In this document: positions 21,901 through 33,440 of the stretch, one piece after another
Layout: every line of letters starts with the position of its first letter
Position numbering within the stretch: position 1 is the first letter of the stretch
Assembly (NCBI GenBank): GCA_949825065.1
Contig: OX463856.1
Location: forward strand, 15,422,948 to 15,486,947
Source: Odontocerum albicorne
Taxonomy: Eukaryota; Arthropoda; Insecta; Trichoptera; Odontoceridae
DNA length: 64,000 bases
Direction of reading: 5' to 3'
Translations under genes and position numbers: made by a program
The notes under the pieces: generated by a model
Databases searched by the model: none
What the model saw: only the letters and a program-made list of their open reading frames with translations
What the model was told of the DNA's origin: nothing

Positions 21901-22311
21901 AACATAAAGTATTTTTATTGGATGTCTCCATTGTATCTTTCAAATTTGTATCTCAGAGACGTTCCTTCGGATAGAAGTAGAAATTTGAGACCGATTGCGT
22001 CTTCATCAAATTAATTGATTATTTCTTATCGTTTCAATAGGATGGGTACTATGACAAGGCTTTTGCAGTTGCTGTACATTGAAACCTGGAATGGTCTGCT
22101 TCTAAGTGTTGGAGATATGATGTAGTGTGCAATTTAAGAAAATACTTGAAAACAACCCTTTTTTCGCAGATTTTATTAAATTGTATGAATGCTTGGTAGA
22201 TCTTATTAAATTGTATGAATATACATGCATATTGGGTGTTAACATAAGTTGTGTCCGTTTTTTTTTCAAATGAAGAGAACAAGAGGACACAACAAAAAAT
22301 TATACAATAAA

Positions 22312-23401
22312 TTAGTCAATAATGTATTCTCCTTCATTATTAACAACTTTTTGCTAACGTTCTACAAGTTTTTCAATGCCTGTGCGATAAAAACTATCCG
22401 GTCTTGACTCGAGGAATTCGTCCAACCGTGCCTGCAATTCGACGTCATTATTGAAGGAAACGTTGCGCAAATTGTTCGAAAGCGACCGGAAAAGGTGGAA
22501 ACATACGGCGCGAGGTCTGGAAAATATGGAGGATGTGACAAGACTTCCCAACCAAGCGTTTGAATGACATTTTTCGTAATGTTGGCGATATGAAGGCGGG
22601 CTTTATCGTGTTGCAGAATAACATCATATTGCCGATCCGGCCTTTTTTGTTGAATTGCATTGTTGAGCCGCTGCATTTGTAGATTGTATACGTTGACTGT
22701 CTGATTGCGTTCAAGTATCTCGTAGTGGATGACGCCTTGCCAATCCCACCAGATGCAAATCATCGTCTTGCGCGGATGCAAACCTTGTTTCACTCTGGGC
22801 GTTGCTTGTTGACGATAACTCACCCATTCTTTCCGTTTCTTCATATTCACATAAAGGCACCATTTTTCCCAGTAATGGTGCCTTTATGTGTTTTAGGTTT
22901 CCATCACCTTTGCCTTTAGGTTTCCATCACCAGTAATGATGCGGTAAAGGAACCTTTGCTTTTGGCCATGCGTAGTTCGATGACGCGTGAGCAAACCAGC
23001 AGAAATTGTCGAACGTTGATTTTTGTTGTTTTTACTCAAAACATATGGAACCCAAGCGCCGAACTTCTGGACTTTTCCCATTAATTTAAGATGGCGGTAT
23101 ACAGTCATGTGACTACAATTCATCTGCTAAGCCAATTGTACGGTGGTTTGAAGATGATCTTCATGAAAAATATGGTTTGAGCGGTCCTCATCAAAGTCCA
23201 CTGATCGTCCGGAACGCTTCATGTCTTTCAGGTCGAAATTACCATCTTTGAAACACAAAAACCATCGACGAGCTGCCCTTTCATTCAAAACGTCTTCACC
23301 TTCGCAAATATCGCGGGTAGCTTTGGCAGCTTTATTCCCTCGATTGAACGCGAACAGAAGGAGGTGTCGAAAATGCTCATTTTGTCTACTTGACATTCCA
23401 T
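22312..23401 (-). pseudogene. Mariner transposase, multiply disrupted
   Basis: The start ATG is at 23401 (MECQVD), with a one-base loss soon after. Recognisable blocks follow: HFRHLLLFAFNRGNKAAKAT, ERAARRWFLCFKDGNF, SHMTVYRHLKLMGKVQKFG, ITGDGN (first catalytic Asp), LQHDKAR (second Asp) and PYFPDLAP. One base is lost just after PDLAP, removing the third catalytic Asp position of the D,D34D triad. A stop replaces the Trp in VERWQK (22354), and the natural end is the TAA at 22312. Around the first Asp (22848-22940) the DNA is rearranged by a hairpin and a short duplication. The enzyme is dead. Confidence 0.93.
22848..22890. repeat. 17-bp perfect inverted repeat inside mariner transposase
   Basis: CACATAAAGGCACCATT at 22848-22864 is mirrored by AATGGTGCCTTTATGTG at 22874-22890. 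The motif AGGTTTCCATCACC follows twice, at 22896 and 22918. Both scars fall at the codons for the first catalytic Asp. Confidence 0.93.
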
Positions 23402-23569
23402 TTTGAAGGTTTGTAATCAAATAAAATAATATATGTAACGTAAAAGCAAACACAATATTGTTGAACAAAAACCTTTACTATTTTGTTTTACTTTTGATGC
23501 TCATTTTTAAAATTGGGAAAAAAACGGACACAACTTATGTTAACTCCAAATACATTAAAATCGAGCTGG

Positions 23570-23700
23570 TGACCTTCCGCACGAAAGTCCAGTGCGTTAC
23601 CACGCACCTTTAATGACCTCTGTGGTTTTGTTGATAAACCACCTGTCTTGGCAGCTGAAGAGTTATGCTGCGGCTTACATTGGTCCACAGAATATGAAAA
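23570..23700. mobile_element. Two tRNA-like SINE fragments, opposite strands
   Basis: At 23570-23620, GACCTTCCGCACGAAAGTCC and AGTGCGTTACCACG are the reverse complement of the SINE B head at 60.34 kb. At 23615-23670, GACCTCTGTGGTTTTGTTGA and ACCACCTGTCTTGGCAG are a SINE A head on the plus strand. They sit just outside the right end of mariner M1b. Confidence 0.6.
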
Positions 23701-24129
23701 AAAAGATCCAGTATTGTTTTCAGTTAAGGCTTGTTAAATAGCTTTAAAGTTAGTTGAAAATGATTAATACATAGTGGACTTATTACAACTTATCTTAATT
23801 AATTAATTTTTTTACTATTCGTTCGTAATATAAAAACGCTAAACTGCGTTTTTATGAGTGTTAGAAAAATGCATTTCCAGTTTTTTATTTGTCTAATCCG
23901 TTCACAAACGTAACGATTTGCTTTAATATCCAGACTACATCAAAACCATTACTAATTTTAAAAAGTGCCTAAAGCTAAAAAGAAAATGGCCAATAACGAT
24001 TCAACTTCGTTCACGACTTAGTCACAGAACTTTTTTTAAATATTTCTGTCTTTGAAATATCCTTTATGATACATATGACAATAAAACGTTGGAATTTCAC
24101 ATGTTATGACAACTACAAATCGCCGACAA
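23701..24129. other. No gene recognised
   Basis: AT-rich, with nothing supported. Confidence 0.4.
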
Positions 24130-24230
24130 CAATGTACATGATAAAGATAGATAGATATATATTTATTGCACAATACATTTACCTTAAGGCGTACACAAAG
24201 AAATCTTCCAGTCGTACAATTTCAATGGAA
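24130..24230 (-). mobile_element. Possible LINE 3' end
   Basis: GATAGATAGATATATATTTA is followed by TTGCACAATACATTTACCTT. This (GATA)n plus TTTATTGCACAAT arrangement is what the reverse complement of many insect jockey/CR1-type LINE ends looks like. No coding part is visible, so confidence is low. Confidence 0.35.
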
Positions 24231-26960
24231 GTTTTTTAATAAAAGCTTTACCTGAACGCTTATTAGTTTTGCAACTAGTTTAACACTTGGATACACTTAT
24301 GAAAGTTCTATATTTCAATAAAACTTTACTGAATACGTTGTTTTATAGGTTGCATTATACAGAGTGACCCAAAATAAAGTGTACTTTTGTTTCGTTTATA
24401 ACTCGAGAATGCATAAAGAAAAAAAGTACATAAAATATGTAATTTCCTTGATCAGCTCTGGTAATTTTAGTTACCATGAGCGCTCTTTTGTTTCTTTGCG
24501 TTTTATGAAAACAATTATTTTGAGTTTAGTACCAATTACACGGTATTAAACAGTATTAGAGCCACAACGTAATTAAGCTATGGGTTAAGAGAGTTAAAGA
24601 GGTTGATTCTACGCCGATCCAACGCCATCAACTCGCAAGCGTTCGTCAGCATTAGCGATGGCGCGTACAAGCTTACAGCGAACTTAATCGTTCAATTAAC
24701 TCCTTTCCTATGAAATTTGACTTCAAGATTTTAATAAAGCAGACTTAGTTACAATATTGGATTTAAAGGCTTAATTTTTGTAACAGTTCTCCGCTTTTGA
24801 CAATATACTCTTTTTAGACGAAGCATTATTTCATATGAATGGATTTGTCAATATACAAATTTATCGCTATTAAAACAATGAAAACCCAATACTGAAATAC
24901 CAGACACCACTTCATTATGTAGAAGTAACAGTTTGCAGCTAAGTAAGTATCGGGAATCATTGGTCCTTATTTCTTTGAGAATGCTCGAGACCAAATTTTA
25001 TCAATACGTTTGAAGGACTTCCTTCATTTTCAGTGCATACTATTCTACACAAATATGTTTTATCAGTCACTGTCATAAAAGAAACTTCTCTATCGAAAAT
25101 ACGCAAGATTGCAAAAAAATATTAGCGACGATGGTTGAACGCTACGGGAGAAATACAATATCTCATAGCACAGTATATGTTCTAAAAACCCGCAAAAAAA
25201 ATCAAATGTAGCAGAATCATATTTTAACTACACTTGATCGAAGTAGCAATCAGTGCCAAGACTGTCGATGTAAGGCTGAAATAAGATCCTTCAGGAAATG
25301 ATCGACCCGATGCATATCGCAGTACTGCAAAATTTCATCTATGATTGGTCAAGATGGTGGCAAAAATTGTAATAGAGCAAAGGGAAAAGATTAAAATTAA
25401 AAAGTTTGCGATTAAAGCTCCAAAACCAAAGAGAAATTGGGTTGATCAATAACCACTAAGGGTGTCCCCATGGGGTACTAAGACGCAACTAGATGCAGAG
25501 AAAAAAAATATTGCCTTATTTGATAATAAATAAATAAAGTCTTTGATTCAACCGGTGTAAAAGAAATTGCAATGAAACATAAGTCACACATTTTGATGTA
25601 TTTAAATTTATATTAGTTGAATGAAAATCATTGTACAATCATAGTTTATCAATACTTTTACAAATAATTAAAAGGTTATATATTATATATGGAATATATA
25701 ATATAAACGAAAAAAAAAACATTTAGGATGTAAAACATTTAGGTTTTATGGTATCTCTACGCAAGTACGAGAAAACTCTGTCGCAAGTGACTCTGATGAG
25801 GTGATTCCATGTACAGCTAACATATTTTTAAGATGACCCTGGTAATGACCTTTATTCTACTCAAGTAATCATTGTCGTAACAGTGCTGCGAATAAATGGC
25901 CTCTTGTCTCAACAAACAGTTTCGAAGCACTGTATAATTCTGATTTTCTACGAGCAGTCGGAAAGTACCATTGTAAGTATAACATATTTATATTATTTAG
26001 ACTAATCATACGCAAATGTTAGTCAACGTGGCTATCTACGATCACTGGATATGAAACAAACAGAAACAAAGTCAGAAAGGGTGTCATTATTTTAGACATT
26101 GGTGTAATGGCTCGCTTGGCACCCAAAACACTTTTCGACCACAATTCTTCACTAACGATTATTCGCAGTCACAGTTTATTCTTTGATAAATGTGTACATT
26201 ATTTTACATTATTATATCTTCTTATAAATTAATAAACGACGCATATTAATGTTTAAACTTTACACATATTTAAAAAGTTTTAGATGAAGATAAAGCATTA
26301 ATTGAGTTTGGCAAAAATATTTCGACCAAACTCACAACATTTATTAACTAATTACCAAACCCCAAAGGGTTAACAGTTTAATCAAATTACTTCCGCTAGC
26401 TTACAGAGTAATCGTAATAATTATACTATATTTTGCAAGGGAATTGAATAAAGAAACATCGGCGCTCTTCGGCTCCCCGTGGATATAACTATCCAATTTA
26501 TCTCTGGTCATGGGAGCTTAAATGGCAAGCTCTTAAACTTCAATAATGCCCCTTCACCCTGTTGCAATTTTTGCTGCCGTCTAAATCAATCCACTGATCA
26601 CATTTTAAAGTACTGCGATGACAATTGTCAATAATTTCCAAATGAATCCTTACGCCGCGCCACCTTATATCGATTAATCTTTGAAACAATTGGCTATTCC
26701 GATCTAGAGACATCAAAGGATAGTTTTGTTGCATTTGAAATTTTCTTAAAAAGTTCTGGCAACTTTCTCAGCTGTTTGAACTCCATGCTTTAAACCGCAT
26801 TTAAAAGTATATTTTCTGCACCGTATGCCATTTTCCATCTCCCCTGTAATTCTTTTTACACTCAGATGTGTCGCCACCGGAGAAGGAGACCCTTTAGGTA
26901 GTTCCTTATTCGTTACTACATACTACATAAAAAAAAGGAAGATTTCGATCATCTATTGTA
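24231..26960. other. Mostly unrecognised AT-rich DNA
   Basis: This is 2.7 kb without a supported gene. A plus-strand reading at 25109-25209 (KKILATMVERYGRNTISHST) looks helix-turn-helix-like and may be a transposase scrap, but I cannot place it. Another reading near 25395-25450 (FAIKAPKPKRNWVDQ) is lysine-rich and unplaced. Confidence 0.4.
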
Positions 26961-27886
26961 CGAGGGTCATCCAGAAACTAAGGTTACAAGGGCTCCTGAG
27001 GCCGAAGGAAATTTTTTGTTTCAAAGTTGGTGCACCAGGCGTATAGGGGGATCCTAATGGTCAGCTTGTTTGGTCTCGCGTGTTTGTCGGCCATTTTGTT
27101 CAGTCACAGTAAATTCTTCCGATGGAGAGGTAGTCGCGCGCTTCCGCCAACTCTCGTCCGTGCGAGACCCGCGCGGTCATCAGTTTTTTTGACTTTGCAG
27201 AACAATACCACCGCGAATATCCATCGGAAGCTCATGGAAGTTTATGGTAGTGATGTGATGAGTCGACAACATGTCAAGAAGTGGGTTAGGTTGTTCAGAG
27301 AAGGCCGTACTGATACTCACGACGAGGCAAGGCAGTGATTTTTGACGAATTTGTGCAAAAAAATTGAAGAAAAAGTGTGAAATGACCGCCGTGTGACGTT
27401 TGATGACCTTCACGAAGAATTTCCTGACATTTTTCGAAGTCTCCTTGGTAATATTGCATCGGAAAAACTTGGTTACAAGAAGTTGTGTGCGCGATGGGTG
27501 CCCAGAATGCTCACACCGGAGCACCGTCAAAATCGCGTGACCGCCGCGCGTGAATTTTTGTTCGTTTTGCACAGGAGGGAGAAGCTTTTCTGGACTCTAT
27601 CGTGACGGGGGATGAGACGTGGGTGTGTCACTACACTTCAATAATTTTCTAACGATCAGAAGGTCGAGGAAGTTGTGAAGAAGTAGCTGAAAGAGCTAGC
27701 GGCGGAGGTCTATGACACTGGCATACAAAAGCTGGTGACCCGACAACAGAAATGTCTTGATCTCGACGGCAATTACATTGAAAAATAGTTTAATATATTT
27801 ATGAAATATCCTGTGAATTTCAATTAAATACAAGCATTTTTCGATCCTACATAAATGTTGTAGCCTTACTTTCTGGATGACCCTCG
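26961..27886 (+). mobile_element. Mariner element M2, internally deleted, intact ends
   Basis: The left end CGAGGGTCATCCAGAAACTA and the inverted right end CGAGGGTCATCCAGAAAGTA continue in match to about 28 bp with two differences. A TA lies immediately outside both ends (26959-26960 and 27887-27888). The length is 926 bp, against about 1.3 kb for a complete mariner. The deletion removes the middle of the transposase. It is a different family from M1. Confidence 0.95.
27100..27790 (+). pseudogene. Mariner M2 transposase with central deletion
   Basis: The N-terminus reads SVFLTLQNNTTANIHRKLME, then VYGSDVMSRQHVKKWVRLFR (helix-turn-helix region). Next come a stop near 27336, VTFDDLHEEFPDIFRSLLGN, LGYKKLCARWVPRMLTPEH and RQNRVTAAREF. 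After a frame change comes SIVTGDETWVCHYT, the first catalytic Asp (27595-27640). The second and third catalytic blocks are absent. The reading resumes at EVVKK and ends EVYDTGIQKLVTRQQKCLDL, DGNYIEK and a stop near 27788, the usual C-terminus. No active enzyme is possible, but the ends could be mobilised by a related transposase. Confidence 0.9.
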
Positions 27887-27981
27887 TAGACTGTGCTAGA
27901 CGGCAAGCTATTTTGTCCCCTATCACAACTTGGACTGTGGTCGGATCGAACTGAACTGAACTATCTCACTTATATCACGCT

Positions 27982-28378
27982 AAACATTTCACTGAATATT
28001 TTATTACCTTACTCTGTTTTTGCAATATAAATTTGTAAATATCTAATTCAATATATCATTATTTAACTGATATCTTGCGATACAATATAAATAACACCTG
28101 ATTTAACATCTCACTTCCATAATGCAATTCAATTTTGATAACATCTCACTGGATATTTTATTATCTCACTTATATTTGGCAACGTAATTTTGAAAACATC
28201 TCACTCAATATCTCACTATCATTATTTTACTCATATCTTGCAATACACTTTTAATTAAACTTGATTAAATATCTCACTTCCATCTTGCGATCCAATTTTA
28301 GTAACATTTCACTGAAAGTTCTTCATCTCACTCATATTTAACAATACAATTTTGATGACATTTCGCCAATATGTTAAA
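27982..28378. repeat. Hierarchical tandem repeat, about 160-bp super-unit
   Basis: Segments starting AACATCTCACT or AACATTTCACT and ending in a CAATACAATTTTGAT-like string recur. The super-unit starts at about 27983, 28140 and 28303. Each super-unit contains three sub-units of about 55, 70 and 35 bp. Copies are diverged. Confidence 0.75.
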
Positions 28379-29159
28379 TCTTGAAATAAAAATTAAACTA
28401 ACATAAATAAATATAGGTTAAAGGCACTTTTTATATCGTTTTTCTTTTCCTTGATAAAATGAATACACGAGATTTTTATTGTCTTAGTTTATTCAACATT
28501 TAAAACCTTGAAGTTTTTCTTTTTTGTGAACATCTAAGCGGCTTAAGGAAACAACCAGTTTATTATTGTACACGTTTTGCGCTAGAAATCTCTTATTTTT
28601 TTATATTTAATTTTGTACATCAAAGAAATGTTTTCTTCGAGCGTGAACTTTAAATGTAGAGAAAGATATTTTGACAAAAAAAATATCCTCAAGCAGAAAA
28701 TATAATCATAAATATGATTTTGGAAAACGAAGAATAATATGCATTAGAAAAAATAACGAATTATTCATATATGTCACATAAATCAACAATAAATTCCTTT
28801 GAAGGATGGCTTGACGACAAGAAACTCGATATTTTTATTAAACGTTTGAAAATATCAATTTGTATTTTTGTAAAAGAATTTTTTTCCATTTATATATCAA
28901 ATGGGGGAAAAAACTAGTCACCACAAATGTATTTTTAAATTCTAAAGACTAAGGTAAATCAAGACTTGGTGAAGCACAACTTGTTTCAAAAATATTTATT
29001 TTGTATTTAAAAAAATATCAGCGCATTATAACTAAATAAAGAAAACATATCGTAAATTTTGTGATAAAAAGAAAATTCTTGGAAATATTTGTCGCCTTTC
29101 AAGATCTTGAAGATGGCTTAGATTTCGAAGTATTGAAGAGGTACAAAATATGTATTGTA
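28379..29159. other. No gene recognised
   Basis: AT-rich, with only short ORFs and no repeat edges identified. Confidence 0.45.
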
Positions 29160-29578
29160 CATATAATACATACATACATATAAAAAATACCACGCCGTTC
29201 TCCTATGGGGTAGACAGAGAGTATGCAGTGCCAGACTTTCCTATCTTGACAAACATATTTGGATACTTCTACATCAATACACCTTATATAACTTCTACGA
29301 TTTTTCTGACTTTCTGTTTCCTTATTATAGAATGTCGTTCACTTGATTTAACTAAAATTTTACCATAAATTCTTGGTATTTCTATCACACGTCTTTCGCT
29401 AACATTCACACTATTTATATATTTTCTTAATTTCTTCATTCATTATATTCGCATGCCCTTCTTCATGCTCGCAGCTTGCTCTTCTCCATCGTACTCAACA
29501 CATCATCCTTTAGTCCACATTCATCCCTTATCCCTTCCTTATGTATTCTGTCATACATAGTCACTCGATGTATCTCAA

Positions 29579-30065
29579 ACGGTCAATCGCGAGAGGTTTT
29601 TAAGTCGATCAATCATACTCGTATATAATATTTTTAAAATTTCTGACATTCAATTTATAAAAAGTACACTAAATATTTTAAAACAATTATTTTAACCTAA
29701 TATTTGTTAATATAGTAACGAACATTAAATATTAAATTATCATCTATCTGACAGATGATAATTTAACATTTAATATATGTTATCTGGGTTAAAAGATAGC
29801 TCTATCTCGTCCAGTTTACAAACGCGTCTCAACCTTCCGAGACACAAACATCAAGGACGTCGAAAGCAGTGATGCCAGAAAGAGGCCGCGGGCGAACTTC
29901 TCGCTGTCAGGCGTGTCCATATATAAAAAAATCTCGATCTTTGCAATTAATAAATACATGCCATTTATAAACTTTGTATTTTATTATTACCTAGTCGATC
30001 GCTTGCCGCCTAGTGCTTTAATGGTAGATCGCCGATGGTTAAAGTCTGATCGCCCCTGGTCTAAT
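29579..30065. mobile_element. Unclassified insertion within LINE A
   Basis: Bounded by the two LINE A halves. Both ends are rich in GATCG-type words (GGTCAATCGCGAGAGG on the left; AGTCGATCGCTTGCC and GGTAGATCGCCGATGG on the right). The centre holds a hairpin (29721-29781) and a GC-richer patch (29820-29920). There is no ORF of note, and no clean target duplication was found. Confidence 0.55.
29721..29781. repeat. AT-rich hairpin of about 27-bp arms
   Basis: AACATTAAATATTAAATTAT ending CATCT is mirrored by AGATGATAATTTAACATTTA ending TATATGTT, with few mismatches and a 7-nt loop. Confidence 0.85.
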
Positions 30066-30390
30066 GCATTTATTTGACTCCTCTCAGTTTTTTCCAGATG
30101 CACGTTTCACTCCTATATAACAAATTTGACAACAACATACTACGAGTATTTGCACTATCGTCTTAGCAGACTTAGATATTGTCCAGTTCAAATATATGGT
30201 TTAGTGTCCCATTGATTTTATTTCTTATCGTTACACGCCATTCAATATCCCTCTTCACTCTTTCATCATCCGAAAAAATACTACCCATATTGGAGAATTC
30301 CTCGATTGCGCGCAATTTTTATTTTTCACTCCTATATCGTATTTCATTTCCTTTTTTTATCACAATTTCTTTGAATTATTGACATATTAA

Positions 30391-30569
30391 AAAAAACAAC
30401 GAATAAGTTTCGTGGAAGGAAAGTAAAATAGTTGTTGCGGGTATTAGATTCAGTACTTCTCCACATGTGAATATGAACGTCAGAATTTTGGGAAAATGGG
30501 CAAAAATGGGCAAAAGAACAATGTCAATAGATTTAAATTCATTCGTCTATCCATTTTTGTTTATTTTCT
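30391..30569. other. Short spacer
   Basis: Nothing is recognised apart from a direct repeat AAAATGGGCA/AAAATGGGCAA at 30495-30515. Confidence 0.4.
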
Positions 30570-31995
30570 CAATACAAGCTTAGCCCAATTGCATTAAAAA
30601 ATACAAAAATTGTTAACATTTTAGGAACTGTGTTCCTTAAAGGAGAGATGATGATGGTTTGTTGATAAATAAAACTTGTTTAGATCACAATGCGGAAAAA
30701 GAAATTAAATTGATAGACGTAGGTATTTATACCATTCTTGAATGTGTGCGGGAATGCGCGCGCGATATGCTGCCCTCTCGCTCTAACATGAAATGCGCTC
30801 CACGCCTGACAGTGAGTTGAATGACCGGCGTGTGGACCTTGCACTTGTTTATTTTGAATTGTCAAGGTATGCAAAGGTCGTATCGCCAGTCATTGACCGA
30901 GCGTACGAACGCCACAACATTAAAAAATATTTATATATATGCATACATATATTTATATATAAAAATATTTATATATCTCAAATTCATTTAAATACATTAA
31001 TAAGTGCTTTCTAGCACCCCCAATCTTTGATGCCTTTTTGCTTTTGGTAGGTTATATGATATGAAATACGTTAATATCCGAAGCAGTTCCGATTAAAAGA
31101 GTTAAGGCTCTTCCAACAGGCATAGCAGCCGGAAGACCCGTTCTTGCGTATGTGATTGAGAACAGTTCTTGCCGGCGCAATTTAGTGTAATTGTAAGAAA
31201 ATTTAACGCTAATCTTTGTAGTAATGCTGGACAGCTCACAGCTCCTTGAACAAGTCTGACAACGCATATCAGGAGACGCAGATTTCTTATTACGCTCAAG
31301 GAGTTATACCCGAGTATGCTTTGCAGAAACTGAATAGAGTAAAGCGACGAGTAGACACCAAACTCGCACACAGTAGGCTCCAAATGCAAGCATTGCTTTC
31401 TAGTTTACTACGGATCAATGAATTCAACAGCGTGTTGAGCACCATTTGATTTTCAAACGACTTAGATATTCTCATTACAAATCCTAAAGTTTTATAAGCT
31501 GAATTGCACATAAGTTCTACACGTGAAGACCAAATGCGAGATTGCTGTGGAACAAGATACCCAGATCTTTAATATTGTCTGTGCGAGGTATACGTATTGA
31601 TTCTAGTGTACGAGTCTATGAAATTTCTATAAAAATTCAACCTTTGTGTGCGATGATATGACATAACTTTGCATTTTGATACATTAAAATATAATTTATT
31701 ATTGTGATTCCACTCACAAACGTTCTTGAGATCAGATTGCAGGTAGGTCTAAGCAGTCAGCATAGGAACGAATTTTCTTAAAAATGTTGTGGTCATCAAC
31801 AAAGACATGAAACATGGATTTATTTATAACTCTACCTACATCATTATTAAAAATAAAAAATAAGATTCGTCCAAGAGTAGACCCCTAAGGAAAACCTGAG
31901 TGGGCAGTGAAATAATTGGAGTTGTAGATTCCATGTGAAACAAATTGCTTTCTTTCAGTAGGATAATCTGACAGCAGCTGGGATCCCAAGTTCGC
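30570..31995 (-). mobile_element. LINE B, copy 2, with RT catalytic motif and an internal insert
   Basis: Homologous to 16.79-17.74 kb over its 3' half and extending further 5'. The minus strand reads GRILFFIFNNDVGRVINKSM then FHVFVDDHNIFKKIR (about 31880-31770; FVDD stands where FADD is expected). It continues as AYKTLGFVMRISKSFENQ, EFGVYSSLYSIQFLQSILGY and NSLSVIRNLRLLICVVRLVQ. Many stops and shifts occur. Relative to copy 1, about 330 bp (30623-30952) interrupt the 3' UTR. The element is dead. Confidence 0.82.
30623..30952. mobile_element. Insert in LINE B 3' UTR, class unknown
   Basis: LINE B sequence reads through AAAATTGTTAACATT, then breaks, and resumes at ATTTATATATCTCAAATTCA. The insert is moderately GC-rich in its middle (GCGCGCGATATGCTGCCC; TGACCGGCGTGTGGACC). 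A possible AACATT duplication flanks it. No ORF or known termini are recognised. Confidence 0.5.
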
Positions 31996-33342
31996 TCATT
32001 TTTTCTAATATTTTTTATATTTTATTTTTTATATTTATTTTCTAATACTGATTCATCCATACATATGCATGAATGGATGAATAAATAATGTTGAAAGTAA
32101 TCAAGTTTTTTTCTTGCAAAAAATTAAATTCCAACCATTAATCCATTTACGTACCCGAAGCGTTAAAAAAATAATGATAATATTAAATTATGACAAATTT
32201 GAAAAAAAAACTTCCAGGAATGCTTTGAATAGGGTGCCTGTCTGTAGTCCTCAGTGCTGTGTTGGCTCCAGTGTCCCCGTGGCGGGTTGCATCTGACAGC
32301 AGGATATGGGACCAAACGAGAAATCAGGAAATGGGAAACTCAAAAAATACTTTGTTCCGTCGCCGTTCAGGATCCAAACGTTAAAAATCAACGCGGTATA
32401 TGTAGAAAATTGTTATTAAAAAATAAGAACATACCGCGTAGTTCTTTCGCGGGAATACTATTGGATGGTTGTTTTTCGAATTTTGATCCCTTATTTTTAT
32501 AATATTACTAGACGATATTCAGTCCTCTACTCGAACCGACGTTTATTTTTATGTTTACAGGATTGTATGAGCACATAATTTATGAAAAATTAGACAAACA
32601 AGTAATAAAGAGGTTATTTTATGTGGATACTCAATTTCTTTAGATTTGGGTTTATTGCCTTTCATTTGTAGTGTCCTTCTCAGTAAGCTTAGATTTTGCT
32701 TATATCTTACTAAGGACATATACAAATGGAAAAAGAGGTTGTTGCTTTTTATCGAAAGTTAATTATTAAATACCTTAGTTACAAACTTCCATCAACTTGA
32801 TAAGCTGTGAGACTTAATTATATGTATGTATTTTGCAAGTCAAACCCTGATACACTTTATCAAATAAATCAAAAGCCCATCTCACAACGTCCCGTATAAT
32901 GTACAATTTTCAAAAATCACACCGCATTTAAGAGTTTACACTAATTTTCTATACATGTCAACTCTCCTAAAGCCGAAATACTCAAACTCATGTCGTAATA
33001 AAATTCACGCTCCCACCTATTTGCTGAATCATTTGCACCCGTTTAGCTTTATTGAATTCGATATCTTATTGTATGTTATTAGAGCCAATGAGGTATATTG
33101 CTTTTGGGCAACAGACTTTCTTCCTATAGAAATGGTGAAAATATGATCTGTCGCTATGCATGTCATGTATCTTTGTCGAGTTTGTACTCGTATTATATTT
33201 TTTCCTTGATGATAGTGCCGAATAATGGATTCGAAGTGTCAGTTGGCTATGTCAAGGATTTGATACTTCCTAAAAAGTTCCACAGTGGGATGCTTAAACC
33301 GAAAAAAGACGTTTTGTTTCTCTTTATTCTGAAATGTTAAAA
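31996..33342. other. No gene recognised
   Basis: A 10-bp-arm palindrome (ATTCATCCAT...ATGGATGAAT) sits at about 32050-32085. A GC-richer patch at 32235-32330 has no recognisable motif. ORFs up to 82 codons look random. Confidence 0.4.
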
Positions 33343-33440
33343 ATGAAATATCGCGTGGTAATCAGATTTCTTTCAAAAGAAAGGTCAAGTCCGGCAGGAA
33401 TTAAACGACATTTCGATGCCATCTTCTTGGTCGAGAGCAT
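33343..33440 (+). pseudogene. Possible mariner-like transposase N-terminal scrap
   Basis: 33 codons, MKYRVVIRFLSKERSSPAGI then KRHFDAIF, resemble the first helix-turn-helix of mariner-type transposases ('xYRxVIxFLxxxGxxPxEIxxxLxxVYG'). Nothing of the rest is visible. This is a weak call. Confidence 0.4.

Larger units (their letters stand above)
22232..23549 (-). mobile_element. Mariner element M1, copy b, nearly full length
   Basis: The terminal inverted repeats are TTGGGTGTTAACATAAGTTG on the left and TTGGAGTTAACATAAGTTGT on the right (as reverse complement). They run on into GTCCGTTTTTT, about 28 bp in all. A TA lies directly before the left end and 1 bp beyond the right end. The 1.32-kb length is standard for mariner. 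The transposase reads on the minus strand but is broken. Copy a at 14.1 kb belongs to the same family. Confidence 0.93.
29160..30390 (-). mobile_element. LINE A copy split by a nested insertion
   Basis: The 3' tail (CATACATACATA, CACGCCGTTCTCCTATGGGG, ACTTTCCTATCTTGACAAAC) runs to about 29578 and the element resumes at about 30066. The minus strand there reads EEFSNMGSIFSDDERVKRDI and EWRVTIRNKINGTLNHIFEL (30300-30180), the 'YLGSxFSxDG...KRDIExRV' region of the RT. The order matches the uninterrupted copy at 1.74-2.35 kb. About 490 bp of foreign sequence lies between the halves. Confidence 0.8.

Noticed and set aside
29820..29930. GC-richer patch as a possible host exon
   Set aside because: It lies inside the nested insertion in LINE A, and no open reading of useful length crosses it.
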